Origin: Bondarzewia mesenterica | Taxonomy: Eukaryota; Basidiomycota; Agaricomycetes; Russulales; Bondarzewiaceae | DNA: 21,097 nt | Reading direction: 5' to 3' | NCBI GenBank assembly: GCA_004802705.1 | Contig: SGPL01000565.1 | Span: 1 to 21,097 of the forward strand | Shown here: piece by piece, positions 10,248 through 19,820 of the stretch | Layout of the letters: every line of letters starts with the position of its first letter | Position numbering within the stretch: the stretch's first letter is position 1 | Position numbers and translations under genes: made by a program | The notes under the pieces: model-generated | What the model was told of the DNA's origin: nothing | Database searches by the model: none | What the model saw: only the letters and a program-made list of their open reading frames with translations

Positions 10248-12359
10248 ATGGGTCCCATGGATAGCATCTTCGGAGCCACTCTGTGTGGCTCAGTAGCCTC
10301 GGCATGGTTTGTTGTCTATGAGTCTCCCTTGTCGTTCATCGAAGCTAACCCTGCTTTCCAGGACTCTAGGACTTGTATCAATTCTGTCCTATCAGTACTA
10401 TTCTAACTATCCGAAGGATCCTCTCTCGACGAAAGTTTTGGTTAGTGCTAAGTTCTCCGTTTGAGGCTGAGTGGAAGTCTGACATATTTCATCAGGTTGG
10501 CTTCTTATGGTTCGTCTACAATTGCGTAGTTTCATATTACCTTGACTAACCTTTTCAACGAAAGGTTCTTACAGGTTTTCAACCAGTGAGTTTCTCGATC
10601 CTGGGGCAAACTAGATTAGCGGCGAGCTGACATGATCTTAACAGAGTGGTCGACACAAAAATGACATACTACTATCTCGTGTCCTCGTTCGGCAATTTCC
10701 CTGCCTTAACCTCCGCAACTTGGTGCGTTCTGGACTTGCACTATTCCGCTTATTTATTTTGTTCACCACTCATGAAAGGGAGTGGTCCGCGTACCTCGGC
10801 ATTGAGGTATATGTTCATTTCAGTCGACTGTTCAATATTTTATCTCAGCTGACGACCTATGTCCAGGCTGTCGCTGCCAGCTGTGTCCAAATCTACTATG
10901 CAAGACGCATTTTTCTCTGTTCGTAACCATTCTTTTGTCCGGCATGTCCCTTCTTGCTTAATGCTTGGATAGTGAGCAGAAGCTATATATTTTTCTCTGT
11001 AATCGTAAGGCGCACCCATTTTTCAGCGCATTCCACTCCTTATATATGGTCTTCAGACCCTCCTGTCCGTCTGTCAGCTGGGTAAGAAAGTAGCCAGCAA
11101 TTTGTTCCGGAGGTTTCTTCTAACAAGCTGCATTTTGTCTGCATATTCTCACAGCCTTTGGATTAGGTATGCTTTCCTATGCATCCCTTATCCCAATGTA
11201 TTCATACTCACCACAGTTGTGCTATTTAGGAACTATGGGAGTGACGTAAGTGCACACTGGCAGGTCCCGGCGTTCATCCTAACGACCTGTATAAACTATG
11301 CTAGAATCCGGGTAAAGCTGTTTACCGAGTTTATCCCATGGACCGTGAGGCTATCATCACAGATGAAGCAATTACGGTCGACACTAATAACGCTATTTTC
11401 TTTACAGTGGATTTGTCTCTCCTGGCTTGGATGCTCCGCCGCTTGCGATGTATCTATAGCAGGCGTACAGGTCTGGTATCTCATGGTTCACAAGACTGGG
11501 ATACGCTCGTATGTTTTCTGCCCTGCCATACGAAGGCAATCCGATAATCAACTCCATACTTTCGCAGGACCGATCGCATATTGAATAAATTGATTATTTA
11601 CATCATCAGCACCGGCCTGCTCACAAGGTAAATGACCCAAACGTCGTAATGCCGTGCTTGCACTGCAGCTGAAGCCATTATTCTGCCAGCGTTGTCGCCA
11701 TATTGGAAATATCCACTGTGTGTAATCTACCCCTGTTGTGCTAGGTTCGTTTTTTTTTAACTCAGGTGTACAAAGTTTGCGGCGCTGGGATTCAACTTCG
11801 TCCACGTCTTTTTGAGTTACCCCAATGGCGGAGGTGTGTATATTCGGTACGCTCCTGTCATAAGGGTCAATTCTGACATATCTGACCAGTGTATACGCTG
11901 TCTTTGCTATCAAAGTGATGTCATGTCCAATTTTTGCTACACTTTTTCCTGCTTATATCGACTTTAGCTTGGATGTTCGCAGAAGAGTACATAAATTTGG
12001 CCCTAACACGTCCAATTTCTTCGTAGAAGGGTCTGCTTTGGACCCGCAAAGTATACATTTTAAATCTGTGAGTTCTTGTCTGTTCTCTTTTCACAGCGCG
12101 AATCTTGTTGTGACAGATGATTACAGAGACAGACAGAGACAGCAGCCGACTCGCTATTTACGAATACCGTCTAGGGTATCGTCGCAGTGAGTGCTGCGTG
12201 CAGCCTGCCATCGAATTGTTGCGAGCAATACTTCATGGTATAAATTATGACTATCGTCGTGTCAGTTCCAGCACCATTTTCAGTTTGTCTTCAGATCGCG
12301 TTCACATACATCGTATACACAATTATCTATTGGCTTGTTCGTCCTTCAGTACGTGCTGA
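10248..12359 (+). CDS. DUF6534-family seven-transmembrane protein
   Basis: DUF6534 proteins are multi-helix membrane proteins expanded in mushrooms; no biochemical role is established. The first ATG (10248, MGPMDSIFGA) or the in-frame one at 10257 starts the protein. Exons: 10248-10306, 10362-10440, 10496-10509, 10565-10585, 10645-10722, 10779-10806, 10867-10918, 10973-11004, 11027-11081, 11155-11166, 11217-11245, an uncertain stretch to 11407, then 11408-11508, 11568-11627, 11690-11719, 11766-11833, 11890-11914, 11968-12067, 12117-12359. Family marks in order: NYPKDPLSTKVLVGFLW, TKMTYYYLVSSFGN, QIYYARRIF, WLGCSAACDVSIAG, TDRILNKLIIYIISTGLLTS and PNGGVYTLSLLSN followed by RRRV. Length is about 360-415 aa depending on the middle. 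Micro-exons of 12, 14 and 21 nt and an apparent 22-nt intron (11005-11026) are unusual. The C-terminal exon is the weakest part. It sits head-to-head with the SDR and tail-to-tail with UbiA. Confidence 0.82.
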
Positions 12360-12874
12360 GCACAAAGTCAGTCTTGTCGAATTGTTACAGTCAGATTCCT
12401 TTCCCAATAAATCATGAATGCTGCAGCAATACAGATAAGTCGCGAACTACTATAGAAGACCAGAAATCTATTGAATGCAAGAGGGCAGCCTTACATGTGG
12501 CTAACGGTCTCTATTTGGAGACGGGGTGAAGAGTTGAGGTTTTAGTAGGCGTGAAAGGTGCCAAGTCGACACGGAGGCTGGCTTGATATGCTGGGTATAA
12601 GTGTCAAAATACATGGAGAGGTCCTAAACAACGTCCTGATCAGAGACAGGATATGAAACGCTACCGCACGCTATAGCTAGACGACCCCCAAGACGCATGC
12701 ACAGTTGTGTCTGGCGTTGTGTCCATATGTATGATCTATCGATAGCGAGTAGTGAGGACACAATAGAAAAATATCTACAGGTACATGAGTAAGTGAAAAA
12801 CTGGCTAGGTGTAGATACGACGCTCACATCAGTCCGCCGACCGATAATATCTGCCATAATCCGAAAGTGAACTA
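12360..12874. other. Tail-to-tail spacer between DUF6534 and UbiA
   Basis: About 515 bases between converging genes. Short open frames exist on both strands but none shows conserved motifs. It should hold both 3' UTRs, and possibly the true last exon of the DUF6534 gene. Confidence 0.45.
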
Positions 12875-14174
12875 TTATTGAACCTTTGACAAGTAATCTA
12901 AAAGCAAGCCTGCCCATATAATATACCCCATCTCTCCATTCGCCTATACATATGGAAGCTACGAGTGAGTCACAGTCAAAAGAGTATAGTATGCAAATCA
13001 ACGAACCTTGAACTTCGCACCACTGTCTTGAGGGTCGTCAACTCTCCAAGTAATGAGTTGCCAGGAAATATGGATCGCAGCACCTCCGCAAGAAACAGCA
13101 AAGAAGGCTGGCCCTTGTTTATTCAAGATACCAGCCACGATTAAGCATGCGACGAAGGTCGTGCCGAACGCGGCAAGAATGGGACGGACTCGGTCGCCAA
13201 ATAGCAAGGCCGTTGACTTCACACCAGCCTTGATATCATCTTTGCGATCCTGACATGCATATATCGTATCGTACAAAATTGTCCAGCTAGAGATATGAAA
13301 GATAATTTAGCGAGATCTCAATATGAAGCCAACTTTAACGAAACAGATTGAGAAGCTCACCAAATCAAGCCGAACAGCATAATAATCGGAACTCGCATAT
13401 TGTCTGAATCAGGTAGAACGGACATCCATGCAACTAAAAAACCCCAATTCATGGCAAATCCTAGAGAGCGGAGGTGAATAAATTCAGCGAAGCTTAGATA
13501 CAATACTTGTCTTACTGACTCACCGAGCCAAGCTTGAGGCCACCAGGTCCAGCGTTTCATCAGAGGATACAGTGCGTGAAAAGGGAAAATTCCTGGTATT
13601 CCATAAAATGCACTATGCTCTTAAGGTAGTCAGAAATTGGATTATAGAGCATCAACGAAGACTGACGCTGTGTGATTTGCAAAGAATAGCATGGTAAAGC
13701 TCGCACAGATAAGGACGAAGAGTAAGATCCACGCTCCAAGGAGCGAGATCATACCAGCAGCAAGCGGACGGTTTCTGGTACGTTCTGTAAAGGCAAATGA
13801 GTATCGACTGCACCGAGTGGACTGAATGACTTACCAACTTGTCGATCGAAATCTCGATCACAGATGTCGTTAATGACGCAAGCAGCGCTGTGAATGATAC
13901 TGCTGCCAATTGCAAACATCACTGTTTGAGCGGCAAGGTCACGGCTTCGAGTAGGCTGTTTGGCTGCATACGCGGCCATTGAAAGACCCCATGCTACGAG
14001 CCGACACGCATGTCAGTATAATTCGGGAAGAAAGCGACAAATGCATTGACCACAAGGCCAAAATACCAGGATGCTTCCCAAAGGAAACTTATGCAGGCGA
14101 GTGAGTTCGAAGTAATAGCGGTATGTGCGCCTCGGCGAAGAGGATGTTGTAAAGTATGAAAGAATGGCTTGCAT
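12875..14174 (-). CDS. UbiA-family aromatic prenyltransferase (4-hydroxybenzoate polyprenyltransferase-like)
   Basis: An integral membrane enzyme that joins an isoprenyl diphosphate to an aromatic ring using Mg2+. Seven exons (minus) splice in frame to 312 aa: 14174-14051, 13993-13835, 13784-13667, 13612-13524, 13460-13361, 13286-13007, 12943-12875. The N-terminus leads into YFELTRLHKFPLGSILVFWP, typical of COQ2-like proteins. The first Asp-rich motif is NDICDRDFD (83-91), followed by ERTRNRPLAAG. Next come YPLMKRWTWWPQAWLG and GFAMNWGF, then the second motif YDTIYACQDRKDD (202-214; D210, D214) with GVKSTALLFG. The protein ends YIIWAGLLLDYLSKVQ. All catalytic motifs are present. There is little room for a long mitochondrial presequence, which, with the P450, SDR and GST neighbours, favours a specialised paralogue over housekeeping COQ2. 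Targeting and substrate cannot be read from sequence alone. Confidence 0.95.
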
Positions 14175-15148
14175 CCTAGGTTCTGACATTCATGATTGCT
14201 TGAAGACCTCTCGCTGTAATTTATATCTTGATAGCACATGGCCGAAGGTGGTCAACGATGGACCTGCCATTATGTGCCACTGTTCAGGCATTCGGAAATC
14301 TCTTCTTGACGAGTCATTCTGAGATGACAGCTGGTAGAACATTATCTCCTTTCAAGTGCGTCTGTTTTCATCAATCAGAAATCTGATGAGACTAGCGAAA
14401 CATACATACTCCTGAGCGCTGAGCATTCAATATTCAGTTGCAGAACGACACGATTTGGGGACAATCGAAGCCGCAAAGCCTTCAGGCCTGCGAGAACTTA
14501 GACTGAGTCGGAGCTCAAACTCAAGCGCGTGAGTCCTTTTTTTTTTGCCTCTGCCCCTGGACTCTCCAAATGTGGCACCTCTTCTCCTGCGATCCCGAGG
14601 ACATACACACATCACCTGTAAATACCCGCTAGAACGTCTGAAACCGAGACTATAGTCGTGCGCGCTGTGACCAAGGACCCCAGGCTCCTGGGTCCATCTA
14701 CGGAATCAGTATTACAAGTATCCATGCGAAATCACTGGTATTAATGACCGTGACGTTAAGACCCTTCCTTCAGGAGCTGTACTTGTTGTTCAATAAGAAA
14801 AAAAGGGTTAAAATATGACTGCCCCAGGTCTGCGGCTCCCAGCATGGCGTCTGTCTTTGGAACAAGCGGTTGTCTGCGGGCTTTGGCGCGGACTATGAAA
14901 AGGAAGCTAAAAGCTTTCTGAACATAAATTACACCTCGAAGGACTGGGAGTTCCGAAGCAGCTATAGTGCCTTTTTCGGAATAACTGCTTCTCAGTGCTT
15001 CTCTCCCTATCAAGCGCCGTGTCTGCTCGTGTCTGCCTTGGCATTCACTCTGACAGTATCGATTGATTGTTGGCCGCCGCTGATTATCGATTGAAAGCTT
15101 GAATCTTATGGTCTCCCCGGTTCTACCGTACTAAGATGGGAATGATCG

Positions 15149-15530
15149 ATGTTAGGCGATCAGTTGTCGACTATGGTCGACTATGTCTCAGGGCAGGGCG
15201 TCAGGGTCGGCGATAGAGCATTTATTTCTCAAGATGTAGTGATATTCAGGTTTGTACAGTCCAAATATTGTCAGCCAGCCCCTTTTGCTTCCGTTCCTCA
15301 GAATCGGAAAAAATGGTGCATACACAGCTTCACTGATCATTGTGGAACTGTTCCAGGTCCTTCTCAATATATTCTCTTGGGGTGTTATTATAACCTGAGA
15401 ATCCTACTTTTACGGTTGTATCCAATCGCCGTGAATCTTGGCCAATCCGTCCTCAAAGCTCAGAATTTGGTGTCGAAGTTGTCGTTTTGGACAAGTCGGA
15501 TATGTCCGACTTCCGTCCGCATTAAACAAG
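15149..15530 (+). pseudogene. Possible gene remnant of unknown family
   Basis: A frame open from 15149 for 144 codons and a second overlapping frame both look partly protein-like. The second frame gives RIGKNGAYTASLIIVELFQV followed by a hydrophobic run (about 15302-15388) and then stops. In a third frame, from about 15398, NPTFTVVSNRRESW runs to LDKSDMSDFRPH and a stop near 15526. The mix of frames suggests a spliced or decayed membrane-protein C-terminus, but I cannot name the family and no 5' part is visible. It may be chance. Confidence 0.25.
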
Positions 15531-15561
15531 ACCGGCAACCGGGGTCCTCTTTCACGGCGTT

Positions 15562-15612
15562 TTCGAATTCTTCACTCCAATGACAGTCAATATTCGAATT
15601 CTTCACTCCAAT
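15562..15612 (+). repeat. 20-base direct repeat, 31-base period
   Basis: TTCGAATTCTTCACTCCAAT occurs exactly at 15562-15581 and 15593-15612. The sequence after each copy is also similar (GACAGTCAATA versus AGCAATCAATT). It lies about 160-210 bases upstream of P450 B and could be a local duplication or a repeated regulator site. Confidence 0.75.
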
Positions 15613-15771
15613 AGCAATCAATTGTTCATTGCTGAGCGCTGGGCGTTCTACGCATTTGTTGATCAGAATTCGAAACTAGATCGATGTCGTTCTTGTGCGA
15701 ACTTCTCCCACACACCGATTCACGCTGTATCATTTAAAGGGGCGATTTTGTGACGTCTTCACTGGTCCAAC

Positions 15772-18154
15772 ATGTCAGAGCCTCGCATATTCTCTCATCC
15801 CTTTCAAACTGGGCTTTCGCCCTCAGCTATCTCATTGATCATATTTCTGACCACCATTCTATATTTCAGCATGTATTTGGGGCAGCATGCAGCAAAGCGT
15901 CAGCTTCCAGGTCCCAGACGTTGGCCTATTATAGGTGAAACGCGTTCATTTGTCTGCGAGTGATCCGCTTCATTGACATTCTCCTAGGGAACATGTTTTC
16001 TGTCCCGAAACCTTTTCTGTGGACTTGGTACCAAACTCTAAGCCAACAATATGGTGAGGAACATCCTCATATCGTTTTTGATATGACGGTCTAAATCTTG
16101 ACTAGGAGCGATTTTTCATTTGAGAATTTTACGAGATGAAATCATTGTAATAAGCGATCCTCGAATTGCTGAGGAGCTGGTGCGAGATTGATATTTGCTA
16201 TACCATTCTCAATTGTTGACTCTTCTATGAAGCTTGGGCGGAGGGGCAACAATTACTCTTCCCGAAAGCATCTTCCTTACGCGGAAAAATATCGCTCAGG
16301 CGGGAAGAGGATGCTCCTCATGCCCTACGGACCAGAATTTACTAAACAGAGGACAGCAATGCAGCTTCTTTTTCGTCCAGAAGGTGCCATTGCCAATCCG
16401 GACTCTGCACATCTTCACTTGCTGACGCTCACTGGGCACCTGGAATTAGGCATCATATCGAATCGACAGCGGCAAAGACAGCAGGCTTTGAAACTACTGA
16501 TTGATTTCCAAGATGTTCCGGGGCAGTGGAACAACCACCTGAAGAGCTATTCGTCTGGGGTAGCACTCGGTGTCGCCTTTGGCATGACGGTTGAGTCGGC
16601 GCATAAACGAATGCCGCAACTGCTCACAAATACAGAGACATTGGGTCAAGACGTCAGTATTCGTAGCTCATATTCTATCTTCACTTCTACTGATTGCTCA
16701 TGCTTTAGCTTGAACCTGGGCGTTGGATGTCCGAGTGAGTTATATCCTCTCACTAAGATGATCCGCAATTTATCGTCATTATAGCTCCTTTCCGTGGCTC
16801 GATAAACTTCCTGATGCGATATCCCCTTGGCGTGCAAGTGCACGAGCAAAGCATGAACGAGAAATGAAGGTAATAATATTTGTTACATACCCCATTCAAC
16901 TCAAATAGCGATTACAGTCATTGCAGCTCATAGAAACATGGGCAAAAGAGGCCAAAAATCAAAGTCCAGACACATTGAAAGCCGAAAATCTCGTCTCTCA
17001 ACTTTGGAAGCTCAGAGATACCATGCACTTGGACGATGAATCGATCGCATATGTGAGCTATCACTATGAATTCATCAATTATTTATCTGTCGTAATATTG
17101 ATTGTCCTTCAAGATCGGCGGGAGCGTAGGCGAAGCAGGGTAATTTTCTTTCTTTCTTTTGCTTTATTATCAACTAAATTCAACTCTTATGCGCCTTAAG
17201 GACGAATACAACACAGTGCATCTTGGCGTGTTTTCTGTATGCATGCACTGTGTGGCCGATGGTGGTGACGCGCGCACAAGAGGAACTCGACTCGGTAGTC
17301 GGTGATTGCCTACCTAGCTTCTCAAACTATCGTGATCTTCCGTTTCTCTTCTCTGTTGTGAAAGAGACTTTAAGATGGGTTCCGGTAAATCTCAAACTGC
17401 ATCTCTTGACTCTGATGATAACGCCATTCGTTGTATAGGTTACTCCGTTGGCGATGCCCCACCTTGTCTCAAGAGATGACGTCTATGATGGCTACGTTGT
17501 GAGTAGAGTTCTTTATTTTCACCGTGTTATCTCTCACAATTCTTTCATAACACCAGATTCCAGCCAATAGTCTGATCGTGGTTCGTACAGATACCTTATT
17601 GTCTCATCGTCGAAGCCGTGTACTGATGACTGCCGAATAAAGACATCTATCTGGAACATGCATCGTGACCCCGCCAATTTTTCTGATCCTGATGTTTTCG
17701 ATCCCTATCGGTTCTATGAGGTAACATCAAATGGCCAAGTCCCCGCTCACGCATCCTTACTAGACGGGATATGGACTTTTGGGTGCGCTATCTTTTCAAT
17801 GTTCACCTCTATGTGCATGTGACAGCAAAATAGGTTCGGAAGACGAAGCTGTCCAGGGAGACGGCTTGCTGTTGACTCTGTGTGGCTTGCAATAGCTTAT
17901 CTATTATGGGCTTTCGATATCTCAAAGGATGATTCCTTCCCCAATGTTGCCGCCGAGGTCCCTTTGTCAAACTTTCAATGGCGAGACGCGGTGAACATGT
18001 ACGTGTGCATGGTGGTAGTATGTTTACTTTGACAAGCTCATCATAGTCTTGGCTCATCAGGGAGCCGAAATTCCTCCCTTTGCGCATTTCTTTGCGTTCT
18101 GAAGAGCGGGGCAGGCGGATTAGAGAGGAATGGGAATCTTTGAGGTCACAGTAA
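15772..18154 (+). CDS. Cytochrome P450 B, ER-anchored monooxygenase with Asn in the I-helix
   Basis: A second P450 of the same broad group as P450 A. Fifteen exons join in frame to 531 aa: 15772-15934, 15988-16053, 16106-16179, 16233-16383, 16450-16652, 16709-16734, 16785-16869, 16918-17052, 17114-17139, 17201-17384, 17439-17498, 17557-17580, 17643-17782, 17834-17998, 18061-18154. A membrane helix (about 18-36) precedes LPGPRRWPIIGN. The C-helix region has GRRGNNYSSRKHL, the K-helix ETLR (365-368), FDPYRF stands in for the PERF motif, and the haem loop FGFGRRSCPG carries Cys452. The I-helix reads EAGTNTTQ (308-315), with Asn312 where P450 A and most P450s have Asp or Glu, so proton delivery may differ. 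It is divergent from UbiA and followed in the same direction by the GST. The intron at 16384-16449 would also stay open if retained; its removal better fits the family length. Substrate unknown. Confidence 0.94.
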
Positions 18155-18498
18155 TGTTCTCGTTTATTTCTCACCGTAGTCTGGTTCTGTTCCCAATTCT
18201 ATACAAGACGGTATAGCAACGGCGATCAATGAACATGTTTAGGGTGATCGGGGCTGCCGTTTTGACAACGAAAATATTCCGTCACATCGAAGCTCCGGGT
18301 GTATTGTAGCGTGCAGTGGGTGCCCAAGGTCCTCTGAGAATGCGAACCCGAAAACGAACATCAGTCATCATTATAGATATATATATAGTGCGATGCGTGG
18401 AAGCCGCTGCCATGAGGTATATAATGGGCAGCTGCATCTCAACACGATCCATACCATCGCCCACAATCCTCTCCCAACAACCTCCTAATCCAAATATC
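18155..18498. other. Spacer holding the GST promoter
   Basis: 344 bases between P450 B and the GST, both on the plus strand. TATA-like boxes are listed separately. The 18430-18498 part is C-rich and CT-rich (ATCCATACCATCGCCC and CAACAACCTCC), as often seen in fungal 5' UTRs. Confidence 0.5.
18418..18425 (+). promoter_or_regulatory. TATA box of the GST gene
   Basis: TATATAAT lies 74-81 bases before the ATG. An additional ATATATATAT run lies at 18377-18386. The nearer box and the pyrimidine-rich leader after it look like a usual fungal core promoter. Confidence 0.5.
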
Positions 18499-19339
18499 AT
18501 GTCCGATATAATCACCCTCTACGATATCCCCAGCAATGGCGGTATCAAGGACATATCTTGGTCTCCGAACATCTGGAAAACCAGGTATTCGCCAATTCGA
18601 TCGTCAATGGTAAATTTGCTAACGTGCGACCAGACTTGCGCTCAACATGAAAGGTCTCTCGCACAAAACCGTTTGGGTTGAATATCCAGACATAGAAAAC
18701 CTCTGCAAGAACATCGGTGCTGAGCCTACTGGTTCCATGGTCCCATACACTCTGCCCGTCATCCACGACCCCAAGACCGGAGCCGTTGTCTCCGAGTCGT
18801 TCAAGATCGCTCAATACCTCGACAAAACGTATCCATCCGCTGTGACTCTCGTACCCCAGGGCACTGGCACCTTTCAAGCCATGGTCGCCGACATAGCTGT
18901 CCAGAAAATCGGGTTCAACTTGTTGATGATGCTCGGGATGCCGACGTTGCAACTCCTACCTCCCCGGAGTTCAGCATACTATCGCCACACAAGGGAGTTG
19001 TTTTTCAAAAAGAAGATCGAGGAGTGGGCGCCAGATGAGGAGGAGAAGAATGCCTTGTGGAAGAGGACGCTGGATGGATTCGCGGAAATCCACAAGTGGA
19101 TCAATTTCGGCGGAGAGGGCAAGGTGTTCATGATGGGGGACTCGCCAACGTTTTCCGATACCGTGATCGTGGCGTTTTTAGCAACATTGAGGAGGACGTT
19201 GCCGGAAAGTGAAAAGGGGAAGTGGGAGGAGCTGATGGTGGTGGATGATGGGAGGTGGGCGAAGCTTGCTGACGCTTTCGCGAAGTGGGAGGCGGTCGAC
19301 GAAGAAGGGACGAATAATACGAAGTTTTGGTCTCTGTAG
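18499..19339 (+). CDS. Glutathione S-transferase, fungal GstFuA / beta-etherase-like class
   Basis: A cytosolic enzyme that binds glutathione and conjugates or deglutathionylates aromatic compounds; this class is widespread in wood- and litter-decay fungi. Two exons (18499-18584, 18634-19339) give 263 aa, the usual size. The thioredoxin-like N-domain shows SWSPNIWKTRLALN (20-33), whose Ser22 is at the likely catalytic position, then HKTVWVEYPDI, the cis-Pro segment YTLPVIHDP (Pro70) and the glutathione-binding SES (82-84) before FKIAQYLD. The helical C-domain runs to KFWSL. The long second exon has no intron, unlike its exon-rich neighbours. It follows P450 B in the same direction and is tail-to-tail with glucosidase II beta. 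It could belong to the neighbouring cluster, protecting against or processing an electrophilic intermediate, or be an independent detoxification gene. Confidence 0.95.
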
Positions 19340-19820
19340 AACGTGAGTTTCTGTGAATTCAGTCTGGACGACGTACTTCATGATGACGTTAATCCATAGT
19401 GCTACACTGGTTGCATGATGGAGTTTTGGGAGGTGCAGGGCATGAGTGGTAGATGAAGACGCCGCTAGTGTTTCAGGAATCTGATGATGTGAATTTACCA
19501 CGGTAAATATGAATGGCATATTACCAGCAAAATACCTGTCCTTGTAGGAGGAGGAGGAGCGGACTCTTAGAATTGCTTGGAAGTCACTGCTCAGCACTCA
19601 GATCTGAGATCCTGTCGGGCGCTTCGCGGACTATCAACTCGCCGGTACTGCACTTTAATAGACGTATGGATAGTCTGTGTATCTCTCCAACGCACGCGCA
19701 CCAACGCCTTCCACTCTCTGGAATCCTAAACGCACGCATAGATAAAGGGATTTGTTGCACGCACTCTATCTTCTGTATATACTGCATTATGCGGCAGAAA
19801 CAACCTCGACCACTGTCGCA
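19340..19820. other. Tail-to-tail spacer between GST and glucosidase II beta
   Basis: 481 bases between converging stop codons. Nothing coding or repetitive is recognised. It contains a GGAGGAGGAGG run near 19548-19558. Confidence 0.5.

Larger units (their letters stand above)
14175..15771. other. Divergent intergenic region between UbiA and P450 B
   Basis: About 1.6 kb between two start codons. It contains a T-run near 14537-14546, a coding-like stretch around 15149-15530 (listed separately) and a 20-base direct repeat at 15562-15612. TGACGTC at 15751-15757, 15 bases before the P450 B start, resembles a bZIP/CRE site. I recognise no complete gene. Confidence 0.5.

Noticed and set aside
11246..11263. 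An 18-nt intron (GTAAGT...GGCAG) in the DUF6534 gene
   Set aside because: It is too short to splice, and keeping it leaves the frame open, so it is not needed.
11102..11584. A 160-codon continuous frame taken as a gene of its own
   Set aside because: It is part of the DUF6534 gene reading through introns. The next motif, TDRILNKL, needs splicing at 11508/11568.
16188..16784. A 198-codon continuous frame
   Set aside because: It contains real P450 B exons 4 and 5 but reads through flanking introns, so it is not a separate gene.
18545..18952. A 135-codon minus-strand frame
   Set aside because: It is antisense to the GST second exon, which has clear family motifs on the plus strand.
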